A stretch of 64,000 bases of DNA. Origin: an uncultured Saprospiraceae bacterium. GTDB lineage: Bacteria; Bacteroidota; Bacteroidia; Chitinophagales; Saprospiraceae. Positions within the stretch are counted from its first letter, which is position 1, and every line of letters starts with the position of its first letter. The stretch lies in NCBI GenBank assembly GCA_943788055.1, contig CALSOU010000003.1:152191-216190 (forward strand), read 5' to 3'. Of this stretch, positions 56,705 to 64,000 are shown one piece after another. A model generated the notes under the pieces. That model saw only the letters and a list, made by a program, of their open reading frames with translations, was not told the origin of the DNA and searched no databases. The position numbers and the translations under genes are program-made.

Positions 56705-56993
56705 AACTTTCTTCTACTTCGTAAGTATCCCCTTTTGCTGGGATTTCTGCTTTAACAAAACCATATTTCACGAGCTGCGGTAATCGACCGCAATGGTCAA
56801 TATGAGAGTGTGACAAAACTAGACAATCAATTTCTGCTGGATCAAATAACCATTCATTGTTCCAATCCCACAAGTGTCTTCCTCTACCTTGAAAAAGTCC
56901 GCAGTCCAATAAGACCTTAAAACCATCATCCAATGTGATCAAATGACAGCTTCCGGTAACATATTGAGCGGCCCCGCAAAACTTATTTTTCAT
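56694..56993 (-). pseudogene. truncated metallo-beta-lactamase (RNA exonuclease type) gene
   Basis: 99 codons. The N-terminus MKNKFCGAAQYVTGSCHLIT, LLDCGLFQGRG and the metal motif HSHIDH at 62-67 (LVLSHSHIDHCGRL) are those of the CPSF/YSH1-like MBL family, normally above 440 residues. After KYGFV the sequence leaves the family and stops 11 bases into the M42 gene. The C-terminal beta-CASP part is missing. A weak -7 box (TATCTTTC at 57012-57019, minus strand) precedes it, so this promoter may now drive the peptidase. Confidence 0.7.
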
Positions 56994-57186
56994 ATGTATT
57001 TAGTTAAGAGCGAAAGATAGCAAATATTGAAGTAATTGTTATTGTAGATTACTGGGATCTGATTGGCCTTAACATTGCTGTGCTATAGCTCTAAAATTGC
57101 CAATCTTTGTCTTGAGCTTATTTGACCTTTCGCTTATCCGCTAGCTATTAAACAATTGCGGGTTAAAACTTTAGAGCTAGGATTTA

Positions 57187-58446
57187 TTATCTACCAGTAA
57201 ACCGATCTAGATCAAACATTGTCGTATCGATGCTTGGCCCTATACCAAGATAGAGTTCGCTGACCAATTTGCCGGTAGCTGGGCCCATACTCATTCCCAT
57301 CATTCCGTGACCAGTTGCCACAGATAAGTTTGTAATTGATTTACTTCGACCAATATATGGCATGCCATCGGGAGTGCAAGGGCGATAACCAATCCACGTT
57401 TTATCAATCCTTGGCTCTTTGGCGTCCATTTGTGGATAGTATTTGGGTAGACTTTCAACGATACTTGAGAGACGTTTTTTATTTACTTTTTTGGACATAC
57501 CGCCTAATTCAAGTGTTCCGCCAATTCGCAAGTCTTCTCCCATAGGAGTGATGGCAACTTTCGACTCTGTAAGAATGGTTGGGATGCGAGGTCTTAAGAG
57601 AGGATTTTGCAGGGTATAGCTATAACCTTTCCCATCCTGCAAAAGCATTTTGATTCCTACTTGCTTGAGTAGGGAAGAAGTCCATGAACCTCCCGTGACT
57701 AGTATTTCGTCTATCGTGATGCTTTTGCCACTAGAGAGTTGAACTGAATTTACCTTGGAACCAGTATATTCAAAATCAACTACCTCCATATTTGTTATGA
57801 ATTGAACACCTTGATCCCTAAGATTGTGGTAAAGTTGCTGGATAAACAAATTAGGGTAAATATGTGCGTCGCCAGGAAAATATACGCCACCTAGGACATC
57901 TAAATCAATCTCAGGTTCTAGTTTTTTAAGCTCTTTTGCGTCCAGCGTTTCGACATCAACTCCAAGTTTCTTCGCCTTCTCTGCCATTTCAAGCTCTTCT
58001 TGTTCTTGATGAGCTGTTTTGTATAACATCAACAGTCCCTTTTTTTCAAAACAGAAGTCGAATTTTGAGTCTTGCGCAAAATTTTGATAAAGTTGTTTAG
58101 ACCATTCGTTGAATTGATAGAGAATAGGCATCGACTTCACGACATGTTCATTGTTACACGATCGGTAAAATGTCCAGAGCCACTGCGCCAATTCAAGATT
58201 GAGTCTTGGCTTTACGTAAAAAGGACTTTTGCTATCAAACATCCATTTGATACCTTGTTGTATGACACCAGGTGAGGACATCGGGATAAAGTGGCTTGGA
58301 ACAATCATACCTGCGTTGCCAGTTGATGTGCTATCTTCAAAATTGCCTCGGTCAATGAGGGTGACATGAAAGCCAGCTTCTTGTAAGTACCATGCGGAAC
58401 TTAATCCCACAACTCCGCCGCCAATAACATGTATATGCTTTTTCAT
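57187..58446 (-). CDS. FAD-dependent D-amino-acid (D-hydroxyproline) dehydrogenase/oxidase
   Basis: 419 residues. The dinucleotide-binding motif VIGGGVVGLSSAWYL stands at the N-terminus, and GHGMMGMSMGPATGKLVSELY is the C-terminal FAD motif of the DadA/glycine-oxidase group. In this operon it should oxidise cis-4-hydroxy-D-proline, the epimerase product, to 1-pyrroline-4-hydroxy-2-carboxylate. The electron acceptor is not evident. Its ATG overlaps the epimerase stop (ATGA). Last gene of the operon. Confidence 0.88.
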   Translation of the reverse strand: MKKHIHVIGGGVVGLSSAWYLQEAGFHVTLIDRGNFEDSTSTGNAGMIVPSHFIPMSSPGVIQQGIKWMFDSKSPFYVKPRLNLELAQWLWTFYRSCNNEHVVKSMPILYQFNEWSKQLYQNFAQDSKFDFCFEKKGLLMLYKTAHQEQEELEMAEKAKKLGVDVETLDAKELKKLEPEIDLDVLGGVYFPGDAHIYPNLFIQQLYHNLRDQGVQFITNMEVVDFEYTGSKVNSVQLSSGKSITIDEILVTGGSWTSSLLKQVGIKMLLQDGKGYSYTLQNPLLRPRIPTILTESKVAITPMGEDLRIGGTLELGGMSKKVNKKRLSSIVESLPKYYPQMDAKEPRIDKTWIGYRPCTPDGMPYIGRSKSITNLSVATGHGMMGMSMGPATGKLVSELYLGIGPSIDTTMFDLDRFTGR

Positions 58447-59444
58447 ATTACTTGGAACCCATAAGCGTAAGGGTCATCTTCGTCGTCAATAATAATATTA
58501 TTATGTCCTGTAATCTTTGCCCATCCTTCTATACTTGGAATTATTGCATCATATGGTCCACATTTCACTCTTTTTTCGACCCAACCTACAAATTGCGATC
58601 CTATATAGCTCTCATGTATAAATCGATCGCCCACTTTCAATTTTCCTTTCGCGTGCCATTGTGCCATTCTTGCTGATGTTCCAGTCCCACAGGGAGATCG
58701 ATCAATAGCTTTATCACCGTAAAAAACAGCATTTCTACCATCAGCTTCCTCAGATATTGTATCTCCAGTCCAGAGTAGATGACTTACTCCAGTTATGTTT
58801 GCTTCGGTAGGATGAATAAATTCATAAGCTTCGTTTAATCTTTCGCGTACTATTGGACTCCATGAGATTAGCTGCGTTGCAGTTACACTCTGTACACCTT
58901 GGAAGTTTTTCTGAGGATCAACAATAGCGTAAAAATTTCCTCCATAAGCTACATCTACTTTTAATGTTCCGAGTTCTGGACACTCAACATTAAGTCCCTC
59001 CTTGCAAAGAAAAGATGGGATGTTTGTCAGTCTTACGGATTTGATTTTGTTATTTTCTTCTTCATAGCTCACATGAATAAGTCCAGCAGGAGTTTCCAAG
59101 CGAAGTTTGCCTGGTACTTTTGGGCTGATAAGCCCCTCTTCTAACATAATAGTAACAGTACCAATGGTTCCATGACCGCACATTGGTAAACAACCTGATG
59201 TTTCAATAAATAAAATTGCGATGTCATTTGCGGGGTCTGAAGGTGGATATAAAATACTACCCGACATCATATCGTGACCACGAGGTTCAAACATCAGTCC
59301 TTTGCGAATCCAATCATACGAACGGAGGAAATGCAGCCTTTTTTCCATCATGTTGTTACCTTCAAGAATTGGACCTCCGCCAGCGACAAGCCTTACGGGA
59401 TTACCACATGTATGTGCATCTACGCAGAAAAATGTTTTCCTCAT
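58443..59444 (-). CDS. 4-hydroxyproline 2-epimerase
   Basis: 333 residues of the proline racemase family. Both catalytic Cys are present: Cys89 in LPMCGHGTIG and Cys252 in DRSPCGTGTSA, so it should be a true epimerase and not the dehydratase, which has Thr. It interconverts trans-4-hydroxy-L-proline and cis-4-hydroxy-D-proline. The substrate call relies on the operon: FAD enzyme, DapA-type deaminase and semialdehyde dehydrogenase. ATGA overlaps at both ends. Confidence 0.93.
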   Translation of the reverse strand: MRKTFFCVDAHTCGNPVRLVAGGGPILEGNNMMEKRLHFLRSYDWIRKGLMFEPRGHDMMSGSILYPPSDPANDIAILFIETSGCLPMCGHGTIGTVTIMLEEGLISPKVPGKLRLETPAGLIHVSYEEENNKIKSVRLTNIPSFLCKEGLNVECPELGTLKVDVAYGGNFYAIVDPQKNFQGVQSVTATQLISWSPIVRERLNEAYEFIHPTEANITGVSHLLWTGDTISEEADGRNAVFYGDKAIDRSPCGTGTSARMAQWHAKGKLKVGDRFIHESYIGSQFVGWVEKRVKCGPYDAIIPSIEGWAKITGHNNIIIDDEDDPYAYGFQVI

Positions 59445-61009
59445 TTTTTTGTCAATTCGCCATTAAATTTTCTCCAGATTCCAAGCGGATTTGATCTTTT
59501 GAGACTACCCGGCAGTATGGAATCTGGTGCGTTTTGGTAGCACACTGGGCGAGCATATCGCAGAATTGCATCAGTGCCTACAGATGTATACATTCCGTTT
59601 GAAGAAGCAGGGAATGGACCACTGTGATGCATCGCATGACTAACTTCAACACCTGTAGGAACTCCGTTGAATATGATTCTTCCGACTTTCTCTGCAATAA
59701 TGCTGACTAAACCACGTGCAGCCTCTATTTCTTGTTCACTACCCATAACGGTACCTGTCAATTGACCTTCGATACTTTCTGCAACAGCTTTCATTTCTTC
59801 TTGATTCTCACAGATTATCGCAAGCGTAAACGGACCAAAAACTTCTTGATGTAAAGTATCATTTTGGATAAAATCAGATGCATCTACTCGACCTATTGCA
59901 GGATATCCATTCCATGATTCTTCTTCATCTTGTGCTTCAATTGTTGTAACGGATGCCTCAGAAAGGATTTGCGATTTTGTGTGTTTAAAGTGCTTGTAGA
60001 TTCCTTCGTTAAGCATCGTTTGTGGGTTAAGACCCAAAAATGCACTACTTAACTCCTCAAGAAGTACATCAAGTTCTGGTGATTTTTGGAACACCATCAA
60101 ACCAGGATTTGTGCAGAATTGACCAGCTCCTAGATTAACAGAGTTGGCAAGGGTGGTTGCCAATTTTGAAATATCATCTTTAAGGGCGCTAGGCAGAATG
60201 AATAGCGGATTAACACTTCCCATTTCTGCGTAAACAGGTATTGGCTCTGGTCGTTTGGAAGCTAGTTCTATAAGAGCTTTGCCACCTTGTAGAGAACCTG
60301 TAAATCCTACAGCTTTAATTCTTGGATGGGTAACAAGTGCTTGGCTAGCTGGAATGCCTCCATGAACCGCAGAGAAAACCCCTTTAGGTAATTCTGACTT
60401 TTCAACAGCTCTTGCAATCGCTTCGGAAACCAAGGCATGAGTCCCGGGATGCGAAGGGTGACCTTTTACGATTACAGGACAGCCTGCTGCAAATGCAGAT
60501 GCAGTATCACCGCCTGCAGTTGAGAAAGCTAAAGGGAAGTTACTAGCTCCAAATACAGCAACTGGCCCGATCGCCTCTAGTGCCTTTCGGATGTCCGCTC
60601 TAGGTAGTGGTTTGCGGTCTGGAATTGCTTCGTCAATTCGCGCCTGAACCCAGCTTCCTTCGCGCACTAATTCTGCAAAGAGACGGAGTTGACCACATGT
60701 TCTGCCTCGTTCTCCTCGGATACGCCCTCCAGGCAATCCCGATTCTTGTATAGCTCTTTCAACAAGTTTGTCGCCACATGCCTCAATTTCTTCGGCTATG
60801 GCTTCAAGGAAAGTTGCACGCTTTTCTCCTGAACTAAATCTAAATGATTTCCAAGCATTATGAGCTGCCTCTGCCGCTTCTTCAATTTCAGAAGGTACAG
60901 CTACGTGAAAGTGCTCACTTAGTTTTTCCTTAGATACTGGATTTACACCTTGAATAGTTTGGTGCCCAGCAGCTTTCTTTTGCCCGGCTATTAAGTTTTC
61001 TAATATCAT
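59441..61009 (-). CDS. 2-oxoglutarate semialdehyde (2,5-dioxovalerate) dehydrogenase
   Basis: 522 residues. ALDH superfamily with the catalytic Cys299 in NLGAGQFCTNPGL and the general base Glu262 in VYAEMGSVNP; N-terminal NAD site ASNFPLAF. The AEMGSVNP and PVCYQNAP contexts are those of KGSA dehydrogenases. It oxidises 2-oxoglutarate semialdehyde to 2-oxoglutarate, the last step of hydroxyproline and pentose/uronate breakdown. It follows the broken deaminase gene with an ATGA overlap. Confidence 0.92.
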   Translation of the reverse strand: MILENLIAGQKKAAGHQTIQGVNPVSKEKLSEHFHVAVPSEIEEAAEAAHNAWKSFRFSSGEKRATFLEAIAEEIEACGDKLVERAIQESGLPGGRIRGERGRTCGQLRLFAELVREGSWVQARIDEAIPDRKPLPRADIRKALEAIGPVAVFGASNFPLAFSTAGGDTASAFAAGCPVIVKGHPSHPGTHALVSEAIARAVEKSELPKGVFSAVHGGIPASQALVTHPRIKAVGFTGSLQGGKALIELASKRPEPIPVYAEMGSVNPLFILPSALKDDISKLATTLANSVNLGAGQFCTNPGLMVFQKSPELDVLLEELSSAFLGLNPQTMLNEGIYKHFKHTKSQILSEASVTTIEAQDEEESWNGYPAIGRVDASDFIQNDTLHQEVFGPFTLAIICENQEEMKAVAESIEGQLTGTVMGSEQEIEAARGLVSIIAEKVGRIIFNGVPTGVEVSHAMHHSGPFPASSNGMYTSVGTDAILRYARPVCYQNAPDSILPGSLKRSNPLGIWRKFNGELTKK

Positions 61010-61943
61010 ACAGTTGCTAATTCAATATTTAAATAATCAGGAAGAGTTGGTCTGTTAGCTAACCCCTCTTCAAGGATCCGAATCACTCTTTGACGTTCTT
61101 CTCCTACCAGTTTTTTACGTGGTTTACGGACATGTTCTGTACCTATCCCGGTCATTACTTCTGCAAGTTTGATGTTCTGAACCAATTGAGGATTAATATC
61201 CAATTCCAAAATCGGTAAAAACCATCGATAGATTGCAATAGCTTCGTCTGTCCTTCCTGCTTTAGCCAATCGATAAATTGCGACGGTTTCTTGTGGAAAA
61301 GCATCAACTAAGTCCCGCAACCCATCCATCTGCGCCCATTAATAATTCTTCCAGATGCAAGGGTGTCGACGCCACAAAGGATTTTGAATCGATTTCCGAA
61401 ACGTGATCTCATTCTCGAAACATTTGAAACGTCACGTGTGCTTTCTTTGACAGCTTGAATAGTTGGACAATGCTGCAATTGATCGAAAATATCCAACGTA
61501 ATTTCAATCTTGTAATCAACAGGATTATTATATACGATAATTGGCAAATCAGTTGCATCCGCAACTTCGATAAAAAAATCAGCAACCTCTTGATCAGTTG
61601 GTTTATACATCATCGGAGGTAATACCATTAAGCCATGAGCTCCATGGACTTTTGCTTTTTTGGCAAGCTCGATTGCTGAACGCGTCCTTCCTTCTGCAAT
61701 ATTTAGTAGCACATCCACTTGATGGCCCACTGCTTCGAGCGTTGCGTCTAAAAGGGCTAGTCGGTCCTCGTGTGTAATTGTACTACTTTCACCTAGTGAC
61801 CCACCGATAATGATACCATCCACTCCCGATTCTACTTGAAAGTGGATATTCTTAAGAAACATAGGAATATCCAAATCGCCATTTTCATGAAATTTGGTTG
61901 TTACTGCTGGGTATATACCATGCCAAGAAACTTGTCGCGTCAT
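61006..61943 (-). pseudogene. DapA-family 1-pyrroline-4-hydroxy-2-carboxylate deaminase with two frameshifts
   Basis: The N-terminal 195 residues contain the Schiff-base Lys166 (IQAVKESTRDVS) and Tyr138 (PIIVYNNPVD). After DTLA one extra base shifts the frame to LEELLMGADGWVAGL (about 61363-61318), and another base before VDAFPQETVAIYRLAKAGR shifts it again. Removing both bases restores a normal DapA-family protein of about 311 residues. By context it would deaminate the pyrroline to 2-oxoglutarate semialdehyde. It is the first gene of the operon. Confidence 0.85.
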
Positions 61944-62131
61944 CGTTGTTAATTTTTATGAGTATTTGTCAAATAGTATAGCTGAGCTGAATCTTCTACA
62001 CTACAAAGATTAACTAATTATAGCCTCACTTATACGTTAAAAATACCTTTTTCTTGTACTATCCTGCTGTTTTCAGCCCTGAAGTAACCAAAAAACTATA
62101 AAGTATGTACATAGAGCCTAAATAGCTCGCA

Positions 62132-62893
62132 CTAGCTTTTTTCGATTCCTGATTTATGCAGAATGTCTAATTGAGCACCGAAAGCAATACTGATATTTTC
62201 ACGCGTATAAGTTGATTCTGTTTCACCAAATGCAATTAGTCGCTGATTTAGCAAGACTACATGATCGAAGTATGATTCCACAGTGGAAAGATCGTGATGG
62301 ACAACTAAAACCGTTTTCTCTTCTTCGCGCAATCTAGTTAGAATATCGATTATTTTCTCCTCGGTCATCATATCGACTCCTACAAACGGCTCGTCCAAAA
62401 GGAAGATGTCAGCCTGTTGAGCAAGTGCTCTAGCTATGAATACACGCTGCTGTTGTCCGCCAGATAATTCACCAATTTGTCTATTCTTAAGATCATGTAT
62501 ACTGAGATCTTCCATCGCTTTGTTGGCCAATGCATGATCAGTTTTATCGAGTCGCTGAAGAATCTTTTTATGTGGATATCTGCCCATTAACACGACATCC
62601 TCTACTGTCGCTGGAAATGTCCAATCTACATCGTCTTTTTGAGGGACGTATGCAATGCGATTGCGCACATCGTCTATTTCTTGTCCGTGAATTTTCACCG
62701 TACCAGAATTAGTGGTAATCAATCCTAAGATAGCTTTGAATAGTGTTGATTTGCCAGCTCCATTGGGCCCAACCACTCCGCAAACAGTTGATTTAGGTAT
62801 CTCCAAGAAAATATTCGTTAGTACCCGCTTGCGGTCATATGAAACACTAAGTCCTTTGACGGAAATAGGCATTATAGAATGATAGGGTGTCAT
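62132..62893 (-). CDS. zinc/manganese-type ABC transporter ATPase
   Basis: 253 residues. Walker A GPNGAGKST at 42-50, signature LSGGQQQR at 143-150, Walker B IFLLDEPF at 163-170, with FVGVD following, and the D-loop/H-loop HHDLSTVE. The sequence DWTFPATVEDVVLMGRYPHK is typical of the metal (Mn/Zn/Fe, TroB/ZnuC) ATPases. The ATG overlaps the binding-protein stop. A permease gene should follow but none is seen in the 188 bases before the DapA-type gene. Confidence 0.93.
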   Translation of the reverse strand: MTPYHSIMPISVKGLSVSYDRKRVLTNIFLEIPKSTVCGVVGPNGAGKSTLFKAILGLITTNSGTVKIHGQEIDDVRNRIAYVPQKDDVDWTFPATVEDVVLMGRYPHKKILQRLDKTDHALANKAMEDLSIHDLKNRQIGELSGGQQQRVFIARALAQQADIFLLDEPFVGVDMMTEEKIIDILTRLREEEKTVLVVHHDLSTVESYFDHVVLLNQRLIAFGETESTYTRENISIAFGAQLDILHKSGIEKS

Positions 62894-63918
62894 GGTTTCT
62901 TTAGTTTAAATACTAAAACCGAAAGCATCGCCAGAACGAGTATTGAGGCCAATACGATCTTACTTGTTGTTGTCAGTCCATCGGTCAAACTGGGCACAGA
63001 TTCTTTGTTTTCACTTTCTGAATTCTCTTGAAGGGGTAATTTTTGTAAAAGAGCATCCACTATTGTTGCTCGTATTATGCCATAGCATATCGATATATGT
63101 AGAGCCGCTGCTCTCTTCATCACCTAGCGAATCAGCATATAGTTCACCTCCGATTTTGACCTTATTGTCTTTTGCGATCTGTTGAAGCATCTTTGGATTA
63201 ATCGTACTTTCAATAAATACCGCAGGTACCTTATTCTCCTGAATAACCTTGGTCACTCTGATGATGTCAGAAGTCTGTGCCTGTGCCTCCGTGCTTATTC
63301 CCATTATAGCTTCGAGTCGTACATTATATCGGTCTCCAAAATATTGAAATGCGTCATGCGAGGTAATAAGGACGCGTTGATCGACTGGTATTTTCTTAAT
63401 TTCTGCTTCGATGTCTTGATCAAGTTTAACCAGCTTGGCTTTATAGGTTTCATAGTTTGCTTCGATAGCCTCTTTTGATGAAGGTCGCAATTCTATGAGT
63501 GCGTTTTTAATGTTTTCGATATAGATCAAACCGTTTGCTGCGGACATCCAGGCATGTGGATCGGAAGAGTTTTCATATTGTAAACTTCCTATGACATCTA
63601 TTCCTTCGGTGATTCGTAACAATTTTAGCTTTTGTTCCAGAATTCTCGATCAATTCAGTTATCCATCCCTCAAAAGTTAATCCGTTTACAAGCACCAAAT
63701 CAGCTTGCTGGACATTTCGTGCGTCACTCGGTTTCGCCTTATACTTGTGCGGATCTCCTCCTACCGGAACGATCGACTGAACAGTGAATTCGTCTGTAAT
63801 CAAGTTCTCGGTCATGTCCTCAAACATCGATGCTGAGGCAATTATTTTCAGTGGGGCTTGCGCCCAAACGGCAGTGCTGCAATAGGAGCATTACAATACT
63901 GATACATATATGTTTCAT
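62890..63918 (-). pseudogene. metal-binding periplasmic protein (TroA/ZnuA type) with three frameshifts
   Basis: Four frame segments, each offset by one extra base, join to about 341 residues. Signal MKHICISIVMLLLQH, then AVWAQAPLKIIAS; GGDPHKYKAKPSDARNVQQADLVLVNG; ITEGIDVIGS, SDPHAWMSAANGLIYIENI, VLITSHDAFQYFGDRYNV, VFIESTINPKML; and finally TIVDALLQKLPL and a C-terminal membrane helix (KIVLASILVLAMLSVLVF). The shifts fall near 63870, 63620 and 63075. The His/Glu/Asp metal ligands of the TroA family are present. Three single insertions return to the starting frame. Confidence 0.83.
63854..63865 (+). repeat. near copy of the dispersed repeat in the binding-protein signal region
   Basis: GGGCTTGCGCCC followed by AAA, one base different from the exact copies, read on the opposite strand to the gene. 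Confidence 0.45.
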
Positions 63919-64000
63919 TTGCTTGTTTAGGCTTGTATTACAAATAGATTATTGCAGATCTTATTACTTAATATTTTGGATTGTTTGTGTCCAATTCTAC

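Noticed and set aside
1..64000. Insertion sequences, prophage or integrative element ends
   Set aside because: No transposase, integrase or phage structural gene and no long terminal repeats were seen.

Overview
The window is chromosomal DNA of a Bacteroidota bacterium, most likely a Cytophagales-like (gliding or marine type) lineage; the genus cannot be told from the sequence. Supporting signs are AT-rich DNA, almost no Shine-Dalgarno sequences, promoters of the Bacteroidota type (TTG, about 20 bases, then TAnnTTTG), signal peptides ending in AxAQ, and family-typical genes: an alternative GlmU-like protein, a GH3-family protein, a PorG-like barrel, PD40-OmpA proteins and a Bat operon. Most of the window is housekeeping DNA with 4-base ATGA gene overlaps.

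Layout. 0-10 kb: ileS (cut by the window start), tRNA-Gln, a cupin-like secreted protein, thrB, clpB and a GlmU-like gene. 10-19 kb: small secreted proteins, a decayed gene, a 479-residue exported protein, prfA, a CNNM/CBS membrane protein coupled to a MutS2-like Smr protein, a PorG-like barrel, a membrane protein and odhB. 19-30 kb: an alpha/beta hydrolase, then a long minus-strand stretch with two PD40-OmpA envelope proteins, a methyltransferase, dapD, a PAP2-like membrane protein, recO and GH3. 29.7-33.1 kb: uppS and bamA (envelope building). 33.5-42.7 kb: a nine-gene Bat operon (MoxR, an unusual DUF3298-like protein, DUF58, a DUF4381-like protein, BatA, BatB, BatC, a short BatD-like protein, BatD). 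43-48.5 kb: tRNA-Leu, tig, HupE-like, pyrH, radical SAM/SPASM and TPR genes.

48.5-57 kb is an accessory and decaying stretch. It holds a cation-efflux gene with an in-frame TAG, a methyltransferase stub, an LpxR-like remnant, a broken membrane gene, TonB and coiled-coil fragments, and a truncated metallo-beta-lactamase gene, interleaved with intact cvfB-like, FKBP, dus and M42 peptidase genes.

57-62 kb is a four-gene operon that would turn 4-hydroxyproline into 2-oxoglutarate (epimerase, FAD oxidase/dehydrogenase, DapA-type deaminase, semialdehyde dehydrogenase). 62-64 kb is a zinc/manganese-type ABC transporter with ATPase and binding protein but no visible permease. The deaminase and binding-protein genes together carry five apparent single-base insertions, so this end is either decaying or contains sequence errors.

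The least explained items are the extra proteins in the Bat operon and a dispersed 12-19 base repeat (GGGCTTTCGCCCAAA) found in both intergenic and coding positions. I found no prophage, CRISPR array or insertion sequence.
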